From an uncultured Gemmatimonadota bacterium (GTDB lineage Bacteria > Gemmatimonadota > Gemmatimonadetes > Gemmatimonadales > Gemmatimonadaceae), in the NCBI GenBank assembly GCA_946479995.1, contig CAMLIU010000060.1, positions 1 to 7,681 of the forward strand: a stretch of 7,681 nt of DNA, written 5' to 3'. The position numbers and the translations under genes were made by a program. Shown here in pieces: positions 1-5,772 of this stretch. The notes below the pieces were generated by a model, which was not told the origin of the DNA, did no database searches, and saw only the letters and a list, made by a program, of their open reading frames with translations. How positions within the stretch are numbered: position 1 is the stretch's first letter; each line of letters starts with the position of its first letter.

Positions 1-653
<653 letters not shown>

Positions 654-662
654 GATCGGAGA

Positions 663-710
663 CGTGAGACGTGGACCCAACTGCTCGTGAAGCGTGAGAC
701 GTGAAGCGTG
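663..710. repeat. Heptanucleotide tandem repeat in the ahcY leader
   Basis: On the plus strand 686-710 reads as CGTGAAG, CGTGAGA, CGTGAAG and CGTG, a 7-bp period with one alternating position pair. A further CGTGAGA plus CGTG lies at 663-673. The 11-mer CGTGAGACGTG therefore occurs at 663-673 and 693-703, and CGTGAAGCGTG at 686-696 and 700-710. On the ahcY sense strand these read as ACGTCTC/ACGCTTC units ending about 10 bases before the ahcY start codon, where a ribosome binding site would normally lie. The role is unknown. It could be a dispersed intergenic repeat of this genome or a leader element. Confidence 0.75.
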
Positions 711-743
711 GTGGCGTTGGGCGGTATGAATACGGCGGAGGTA

Positions 744-1697
744 CTACGAGTGCGCTGTGCGCTTCACGGCGCGGGCGGTGAAGAGATTGGGGCCTTTCGC
801 GTGAGGATCCGGCGCGAGTGGAACGATGCGCACGTCGTGCAGGCCGGCGCTGGTGAACCAGGCGTCGAGCTGTGAGTCGCTGAAGCCGAGCCACAGGTGG
901 CCCATCGTCGTGCGGTATTCCTCACGCTCGTGGGGCAGCATGTCCACCACGAGCAGCCGTCCACCGGGCCGCAGGATGCGCGCCGACTCGGCGATCACCG
1001 CCGCTGGGTCGACGACGAAATGCAGCACGAGCGAGAGCAGGGCGACGTCTGCCGACGCGTCGTCGAGGGGGAGATCCTCGAGCCGGCCGGTGCGCAGCTC
1101 CACATTGTCGAGATCGCCGAGCCGCTTGCGTGCCGCGCCGAGCATGGCGCTCGACTCGTCCACGGCGATCACGTGAGCGACATAGGGCGCGAGCGCGGCG
1201 CTCGCCTGGCCGGTGCCGCAGCCGAGGTCGGCCACGACCCACGAGGGATCGAGCAGCGCCGCGAGCGGCGCGACATCGGCGCCCGCACCGTAGAGATCGG
1301 CGCGCACGCGGTCCCATTGGCCGGCTCGTGAAGAGAAGAACGCCTGCGACGCGGTGCGCCGTTCCTGCACGACGCGTTCGGCACGCGTGAGGTCCTGGCG
1401 TGCCGACGGGGTCGCGCTCACCTGGTCGCGGACCAGGTGCCAGAGCTTGCGCGCGTCGCCATCGAGTGCGGTGCCGGGCATGGCGTACCGCCGGCTCGCG
1501 CCGTCGGCGCGGGCGGTGACCCATCCTTCGTCGGCCAGCGTCTTGAGGTGCCGGCTCACGGTGCTCTGGGGCAGCTGCAACGCGCTGCACAGCTCGCCGA
1601 CGGTGAGCTCGTGGCGGTCGAGCAGCAGCAACAGCCGGCCCCGAGTAGGGTCGGCCAGCGCCGAGAGGCGGTCGAAGATGGGGCGGGCGGCAATCAT
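744..1697 (-). CDS. ArsR-family winged-helix regulator fused to a SAM-dependent methyltransferase domain, SahR-like
   Basis: The 317-residue protein has two domains. Residues about 8-75 are an ArsR-type winged helix: LSALADPTRGRLLLLL (11-26), then helix-turn-helix with recognition helix around QSTVSRHLKTL (44-54) and a wing ending SRRYAM (68-73). There is a lone Cys (37) where metal-sensing ArsR proteins have CxC, so metal sensing is unlikely. Residues about 118-310 are a class I methyltransferase fold: FFSSRAGQWDR (120-130), motif I DLGCGTG (157-163), the acidic ribose-binding VDES (179-182), SLVLHFVVDP (222-231) and ILRPGGRLLVVDM (241-253). This architecture beside ahcY matches SahR, an ArsR-type repressor described in Proteobacteria that responds to SAH; here the methyltransferase fold is presumably the ligand sensor. 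That function is inferred from architecture and neighbour. The ATG at 1697 forms the end of an 18-bp palindrome, suggesting autoregulation. A true methyltransferase remains possible. Confidence 0.9.
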   Translation of the reverse strand: MIAARPIFDRLSALADPTRGRLLLLLDRHELTVGELCSALQLPQSTVSRHLKTLADEGWVTARADGASRRYAMPGTALDGDARKLWHLVRDQVSATPSARQDLTRAERVVQERRTASQAFFSSRAGQWDRVRADLYGAGADVAPLAALLDPSWVVADLGCGTGQASAALAPYVAHVIAVDESSAMLGAARKRLGDLDNVELRTGRLEDLPLDDASADVALLSLVLHFVVDPAAVIAESARILRPGGRLLVVDMLPHEREEYRTTMGHLWLGFSDSQLDAWFTSAGLHDVRIVPLAPDPHAKGPNLFTARAVKRTAHS

Positions 1698-1712
1698 CCG
1701 GATATCCGGATG
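1695..1712. promoter_or_regulatory. Perfect 18-bp palindrome, candidate operator of the ArsR-methyltransferase regulator
   Basis: The sequence CATCCGGATATCCGGATG equals its own reverse complement over all 18 bases. It consists of two abutting copies of the 8-bp palindrome ATCCGGAT (1696-1703 and 1704-1711) flanked by C and G. Its last three bases on the minus strand are the ATG of the regulator gene. ArsR-family dimers bind inverted repeats close to their own promoters, so autorepression of the regulator and downstream ahcY is the simplest reading. Binding itself is inferred. I found no second copy of the octamer in the leader directly before ahcY, which fits control of both genes from this one site. 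Confidence 0.7.
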
Positions 1713-1755
1713 GAAGGATGGGGGAAGCCGGGGGGAAAAGCAAGGGCCGGGAAGG

Positions 1756-1840
1756 GGCAGGGAAGGGGAGAAGGAGGGAAGGGGAGAAGGAGAGCCGGCA
1801 GTTCCCCATCTCCCCTTCCCCCGGTCTCCCCTTCCGCCCC
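1756..1840. repeat. Imperfect long inverted repeat formed by a purine tract and a pyrimidine tract
   Basis: The plus strand is almost all purine from about 1733 to 1794 and almost all pyrimidine from about 1802 to 1864. GGAAGGGGAGA occurs at 1761-1771 and 1777-1787, and its complement TCTCCCCTTCC at 1809-1819 and 1825-1835. Both pairs have a 16-base spacing and share the same centre at 1798, so outer pairs with outer and inner with inner. A short inner stem (1792-1795 with 1801-1804) closes the loop. There is no T-run, so a canonical intrinsic terminator is not supported. The right arm ends at the stop codon of the small minus-strand gene, so the structure could still act at its mRNA 3' end. 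Confidence 0.6.
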
Positions 1841-2151
1841 TAGTCGCCCCTCTTCCCCTCCGCCCGCATCCAGGTGGGGCTTTCTATAGTAGGGGCCACG
1901 GTGGGGACGGAGCGGACGGTCGGGGCCGGTTGGGCGCTGGCGCACAGCCTCTCGAGCCGCTCGGCGCCGAGCGAGGCCCAGTCCTCGGGCACCTGGGCGA
2001 GTCGGCGTCGGTCGGTCCCGTCCTCACGCTCGAATACGAGCCAACCATTGCGGAAGCTGGCCTCCATCAGGTGCGCTCGCGCCGCTGGCGTCTCCACCTG
2101 CCATACGCGCCACGGCGTCCCCTGAGAATCAGTGAAATGCACAAGTCCCAA
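1840..2151 (-). CDS. Small conserved-looking protein of unknown function (HFTDxxGxxWRVW type)
   Basis: The predicted protein has 103 residues. I do not recognise a characterised family. The N-terminal part reads HFTDSQGTPWRVWQVE (5-20), followed by NGWLVFEREDGTDRRRLAQVPEDWASL (35-61) and a short helix-like stretch ERLERLCASAQ; the last 30 residues are Pro/Thr-rich and probably disordered. The alternation of aromatic and polar residues suggests a small beta-rich cytosolic domain; there is no signal peptide or membrane segment. The chosen start is TTG at 2151 because a perfect GGAGGT (2163-2158) lies six bases upstream. The GTG at 2142 gives MHFTD, which resembles small proteins I recall from Gemmatimonadota, but it is 15 bases from the Shine-Dalgarno. 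The longer open frame to 2310 adds an Arg/Pro-rich stretch with no protein-like character. The gene is divergent from the amidase gene. Confidence 0.7.
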   Translation of the reverse strand: MGLVHFTDSQGTPWRVWQVETPAARAHLMEASFRNGWLVFEREDGTDRRRLAQVPEDWASLGAERLERLCASAQPAPTVRSVPTVAPTIESPTWMRAEGKRGD

Positions 2152-2157
2152 CGCAAT

Positions 2158-2177
2158 ACCTCCAGATCTCCGGAGGT
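2158..2177 (-). promoter_or_regulatory. Shine-Dalgarno of the small gene inside a possible RNA hairpin
   Basis: Reading the minus strand, ACCTCC (2177-2172), an 8-base loop, then GGAGGT (2163-2158) can form a six-base-pair stem. The 3' arm is the Shine-Dalgarno that sets the TTG start at 2151. The 5' arm has the same sequence as the 16S rRNA anti-Shine-Dalgarno core, so stem formation would hide the ribosome binding site. Whether the transcript starts far enough upstream to include the 5' arm is unknown. Confidence 0.5.
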
Positions 2178-2313
2178 GCGGCAAGATGCATTCCCGATGT
2201 GGATGAGCCGGATCTCCGCCCGGAACGTTCTTCCCCGACGCGGGGCGCGGAGATCTGTCGCCGTACGGTGCGTAGCGGTATTTCATGCGCCATTCCTTCC
2301 ACCCGATCAACCA
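2178..2313. promoter_or_regulatory. Divergent intergenic region between the small gene and the amidase gene
   Basis: The two flanking genes are transcribed away from each other, so both promoters should lie here. I cannot pick a convincing -35/-10 pair on either strand, and no Shine-Dalgarno precedes the amidase ATG at 2314; the 24 bases before it are pyrimidine-rich. The assignment is from layout only. Confidence 0.4.
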
Positions 2314-3978
2314 ATGTCCGATTCGAGCTTCACTCGGCGCGCCTTCCTGGGCACCGCCGCTGCCGCGGCGGCCGCCGCCGCGCTGCCCAGCCGCGCGACC
2401 GCCGAGTTATCACGTCGCGCCGCGGGCATCACCGACGTCACGAGACCACCACGCCGCGACGCGAGTGCCGACGTCGATGAACGCTCCATCGCCGACCTGC
2501 AGCGCGCCCTGGCGAGTGGAGCGCTCACCTCGGAGGCCCTCGTACAGCAGTGCCTCGAGCGCATCGAGTCGCTCGACGGTCGCGGGCCGGCGCTCCGGGC
2601 CGTGATCGAGAACAATCCCGACGCACTCGGCATCGCCGCCGCGCTGGACAGCGAACGGAAGAACGGCCACGTGCGTGGTCCACTGCACGGCATTCCCGTG
2701 CTGGTGAAGGACAACATCGACACGGCGGACCGGATGACCACGACCGCCGGCTCGCTCGCCCTCGAGGGCTCGCGGCCGTCGCGCGATGCGCACGTCGTCG
2801 AGCGGCTGCGGGCGGCGGGGGCGATCATCCTCGGCAAGACGAACCTGAGCGAGTGGGCGAACTTCCGTTCCACGCACGCATCGAGCGGCTGGTCGGGGCG
2901 CGGCGGCCAGGCGCGGAATCCATACGCGCTCGATCGTACGCCATCGGGCTCGAGCTCCGGGTCGGCGGTCGCCGTCGCTGCCGCGTACGCCCCCGTCGCC
3001 GTCGGCACGGAGACGGACGGCTCGGTCACCTCCCCGTCGGCCGCGTGCTCGCTCGTCGGGATGAAGCCGACGATCGGGCTCGTGAGCCGGAGCGGCATCA
3101 TCCCGATCGCGCACTCCCAGGATACGGCGGGACCGATGGCGCGCAGCGTGGCCGATCTGGCGGCGCTGCTCGGCGCGATGATCGGTTCCGACCCGCGTGA
3201 CCCGGCGACGCGCGCGAGCAAGGTAGCGCCGGACACCGACTACACGAAATTCCTCGATGCCGATGGCCTCAGGGGCGCCCGCATCGGCGTGGCCCGCGCT
3301 CGATACACCGGCTACAGCACCCACGCCGACGCCGCGCTCGCCGACGCGATCACGGCGATGAAGGATCGCGGTGCCGTGATCGTGGACCCCGCCGACATCG
3401 CCACCGCCGGCCAGTTCGACGACGCGGAGTACGAGGTGCTGCTGTACGAGTTCAAGGCGGATCTCGAGTCGTACCTCCGTGGCCTGCCGGCCGGTGCGCG
3501 GGCGCGCACGCTCGACGACCTCATCGCGTTCAACCGCGCGCACGCCGCGCAGGAAATGCCGTACTTCGGGCAGGAGATCTTCGAGCAGGCGGCGAAGAAG
3601 GGGCCACTCACCAGCGCCGGCTACCGGAAGGCGCTCGCGAAGTGCCGCGATCTCTCGCGCACGAAGGGACTCGACGCGACCTTCGCGAAGCACCGGCTCG
3701 ACGCCCTCGTCGCGCCCACCCAGGGACCGCCGGCGCTGATCGACCTCGTGAATGGCGATCCGGGTGGAGGCGGGAGCAGCACCTCACCGTGCGCGGTGGC
3801 GGGCTATCCGGCCATCACCGTCCCCATGGGCTACGCCTTCGGGCTCCCGCTTGGTCTCACCTTCATGGGACTCGCGTGGACGGAGCCGAAGCTGGTGCGC
3901 TACGCCTACGCCTTCGAGCAGGCGACGAAGGTGCGCCGGCCGCCGCGCTACCTGCCGACGGCCGACCTCACCACCTGA
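2314..3978 (+). CDS. Tat-exported amidase-signature family amidase
   Basis: The 554-residue protein is a serine amidase hydrolysing carboxamides (amide to acid plus ammonia or amine). The N-terminus has a twin-arginine signal: TRRAFLG (7-13), nine consecutive alanines (15-23), and a likely cleavage site after RATA (27-30), so it acts in the periplasm after folding in the cytoplasm. The amidase-signature core contains the full Ser-cisSer-Lys triad: Lys132 in VLVKDNID, cis-Ser213 in SGSSSGSA and nucleophile Ser237 in GTETDGSVTSPS; the 24-residue Ser-Ser spacing is that of FAAH and malonamidase. The block GMKPTIGLVSRSGIIPIAHSQDTAGPMARS (249-278) is typical of a subfamily often mislabelled as GatA; the export signal argues against a tRNA amidotransferase role. 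The start at 2314 is chosen because it places the Tat motif correctly; the frame is open far upstream only as an antisense shadow. Its stop lies one base from that of the convergent amidohydrolase. Substrate unknown. Confidence 0.94.
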   Translation: MSDSSFTRRAFLGTAAAAAAAAALPSRATAELSRRAAGITDVTRPPRRDASADVDERSIADLQRALASGALTSEALVQQCLERIESLDGRGPALRAVIENNPDALGIAAALDSERKNGHVRGPLHGIPVLVKDNIDTADRMTTTAGSLALEGSRPSRDAHVVERLRAAGAIILGKTNLSEWANFRSTHASSGWSGRGGQARNPYALDRTPSGSSSGSAVAVAAAYAPVAVGTETDGSVTSPSAACSLVGMKPTIGLVSRSGIIPIAHSQDTAGPMARSVADLAALLGAMIGSDPRDPATRASKVAPDTDYTKFLDADGLRGARIGVARARYTGYSTHADAALADAITAMKDRGAVIVDPADIATAGQFDDAEYEVLLYEFKADLESYLRGLPAGARARTLDDLIAFNRAHAAQEMPYFGQEIFEQAAKKGPLTSAGYRKALAKCRDLSRTKGLDATFAKHRLDALVAPTQGPPALIDLVNGDPGGGGSSTSPCAVAGYPAITVPMGYAFGLPLGLTFMGLAWTEPKLVRYAYAFEQATKVRRPPRYLPTADLTT

Positions 3979-3979
3979 G

Positions 3980-5569
3980 TCAGCGCCGCAGCACGCGTCC
4001 GTCGTGCGCGTTGGTGAACCGGCCATCGCGCACGGCGAACCTTCCGTTCACCAGCACGTCCACCATCCCCTCCGACATCTGGTGCGGGTTCTCGTACGTC
4101 GCGCGGTCGTACACCTTTGCGAGGTCGAACACCACGACGTCGGCGAAGGCGCCGGGGCGCAGCACGCCGCGATCCGGAAGGTTGAACACGGTGGCCGGCA
4201 GCGACGTCATCGAGCGGATGGCGGCGGGCAGCTCGACGACGTGATCCTCGACGACGTACTTGCGGATCTTGCGCGAGAAGGCGCCGTTGCCGCGCGGGTG
4301 CGGCATGCCGCTGCCGAAGGCGATCAGTGCGCCATCGGATGAAGTCATCGTCCACGGCTGCTGCATGAGGCGGTTGATGTCCTCATCGAGCATGTTGAAC
4401 GACACGATGGAGACACTGCCCTTGTCCAGCAGGGCGAGCGCGGTCTCCACGGGATCGGCATTCCGCGCCGCGGCGATCTGGGCGAGAGTCTTCCCGTCGA
4501 GGGTGCGGTCGGGACCGTAGCTCGCCACCTGAATGCGCGCCGCGCCCCCGCGCCGCGCGAGGTTCTCGCGCATCTCGGCCACGATGCGCGCATGCTGCGC
4601 CGGATCGGCCACGCGCGCCTTGTAGGCGGCCGTGCCCCCTGCCTGCGCCCAGCGTGGCACGAGCGCCGCGGCGAGCGAGGTGGACGACGCCTCGTACGGG
4701 TACTGGTCGGCGAACACTTCCACCCCTTCGGCGCGCGCGCGGTCGATGCGCTGCACGATGGCGGCGGAGAAGCCCCATACGTTGGGGCCGAGTGCCTTGA
4801 CGTGCGTCACGATGCCGCGGGTGTGTGCCTCGCGCGCGACGGTGATCACTTCCTCCACCGCGGCGAGCAGTCCGACGGTGTAGTCGCTCTCGTCGCGGAT
4901 GTGGCTCTGGTAGGGCGCGTGGTACTTCGCGGCGATGCGCGACAGGTCGACCAGCTCGTCGGTCTTCGAGAAGCTGCCCGGGGCGTAGAACGGCCCGCTG
5001 GAGAAGCCGAAGGCGCCGTCGTCGAACCCCTTCTGCACCAGCGCTTCCATCTTCTTCAGCTCATCGGCGGTGGGAGCGCGGTCGGCCATGCCGAGCACGG
5101 CGCCGCGGACGGCACCGTGGCCGATCATCTGGGCAACGTTCACGCCGACCCCATTCTTCTCCAGCGCGGTGCGCTGGGCGGCGAGGTCCACCGGGCCGCC
5201 GCCATCGGGGTTCACGAACACGGTGGTGAGCCCCTGGGCGAGAAGCTGCTGCGCACCGCTCATCGCCGCGCGCTCGAGGGTTTCGCCGGCGTGGGAGTGG
5301 GTGTCGATGAATCCCGGCGCCACGTACAGGCTGTCGGCGGCGATGACCGTGGTGGCGGTGGCATCACCCAGGTCGCCCATGGCAACGATGCGGTCGCCGC
5401 GGATGCCGATGTCGGTGCGCACCCACGGATTGCCACTGCCGTCGAGCACGCGACCGTGGCGAATGAGCACGTCGAACGAGCGCGACGCCTGGGCAACGAG
5501 CAGGGGGGCGCCGCCGAGCAGGGCGAGTGCGCTGGCCGCGATGGTACGGACGAGGAAGCGTGCGGACAT
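3980..5569 (-). CDS. Exported D-aminoacylase / N-acyl-D-amino-acid deacylase-like amidohydrolase (Amidohydro_3)
   Basis: The 529-residue protein begins with a Sec-type signal peptide (hydrophobic residues about 9-26, VAQA then SRSFDV), so it is probably periplasmic. The mature part follows the D-aminoacylase pattern of the amidohydrolase superfamily: an N-terminal beta segment FDVLIRHGRVLDGSG (32-46), GFIDTHSHAGET (86-97) with metal ligands His91 and His93, SHIRDE (222-227) with His223, THVKALG (255-261) with His256, and SSDG (410-413) with catalytic Asp412. HPRGNGAFSR (424-433) and the C-terminal RPGAFADVVVFD (471-482) are also typical. Family members remove acyl groups from N-acyl-D-amino acids with Zn. 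Oddly, the loop after strand TTVFV reads NPDGGGP (120-126), where characterised D-aminoacylases carry a metal-binding Cys in a GNCG-type motif, so metal coordination and substrate may differ. A dipeptidase-like activity is an alternative. No Shine-Dalgarno precedes the ATG at 5569. It is divergent from the acylase gene. Confidence 0.92.
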   Translation of the reverse strand: MSARFLVRTIAASALALLGGAPLLVAQASRSFDVLIRHGRVLDGSGNPWVRTDIGIRGDRIVAMGDLGDATATTVIAADSLYVAPGFIDTHSHAGETLERAAMSGAQQLLAQGLTTVFVNPDGGGPVDLAAQRTALEKNGVGVNVAQMIGHGAVRGAVLGMADRAPTADELKKMEALVQKGFDDGAFGFSSGPFYAPGSFSKTDELVDLSRIAAKYHAPYQSHIRDESDYTVGLLAAVEEVITVAREAHTRGIVTHVKALGPNVWGFSAAIVQRIDRARAEGVEVFADQYPYEASSTSLAAALVPRWAQAGGTAAYKARVADPAQHARIVAEMRENLARRGGAARIQVASYGPDRTLDGKTLAQIAAARNADPVETALALLDKGSVSIVSFNMLDEDINRLMQQPWTMTSSDGALIAFGSGMPHPRGNGAFSRKIRKYVVEDHVVELPAAIRSMTSLPATVFNLPDRGVLRPGAFADVVVFDLAKVYDRATYENPHQMSEGMVDVLVNGRFAVRDGRFTNAHDGRVLRR

Positions 5570-5772
5570 GCAGGGATGGAGTCGAAGAATGGGGCGGGCG
5601 GAGGGGTTCGCCGACGCTACGCGCCCGGACTACTCCCGCGCAACCCCGAACGTTGCCCGGCCGTTCCGAATCACCATGCGGGCGCCCAACATTCACGTTG
5701 CTCGAGCGTAACCCTGTTGCGTGTTCCAGCGCATCGTGTTCCGAGTCCTCTATCGTCTCGTACCATCGGCGC
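5570..5772. promoter_or_regulatory. Divergent intergenic region between amidohydrolase and acylase genes
   Basis: This 203-base region separates two genes transcribed in opposite directions and must hold both promoters unless the genes are fed from elsewhere. It contains the 8-bp palindrome GCTCGAGC near 5699-5706, and a weak minus-strand pair TTGCGC/TAGCGT with an 18-base spacer near 5620-5650. Neither is strong enough to call a promoter or operator. No Shine-Dalgarno is seen on either side. Confidence 0.4.

Noticed and set aside
654..743. SAH riboswitch upstream of ahcY
   Set aside because: Only 90 bases are available and about half are a 7-bp repeat. I see no paired elements resembling an SAH or SAM riboswitch; the upstream regulator gene offers another mode of control.
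744..1697. Arsenic-responsive ArsR repressor
   Set aside because: The CxC metal-binding pair of the ArsR recognition region is absent, a methyltransferase domain is fused, and the neighbour is ahcY rather than arsenic-resistance genes.
1756..1840. Intrinsic terminator for the small minus-strand gene
   Set aside because: The hairpin arms are imperfect and no T-run follows on either strand, so it is recorded as an inverted repeat rather than a terminator.
1354..2313. Open frame extending the amidase by 320 codons upstream
   Set aside because: The extension is antisense to the regulator gene and the small gene and crosses the low-complexity tract. The Tat signal at the ATG of 2314 defines a proper N-terminus.
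2307..3693. Long minus-strand open frames (309 and 427 codons) opposite the amidase
   Set aside because: The plus strand carries an intact amidase-signature gene with all catalytic residues over this stretch; the antisense translations show no conserved motifs.
2314..3978. Glutamyl-tRNA amidotransferase subunit A (gatA)
   Set aside because: The protein shares the amidase-signature core, but it has a Tat export signal, an ETDGS nucleophile block rather than a GGS one, and no gatB or gatC neighbours.
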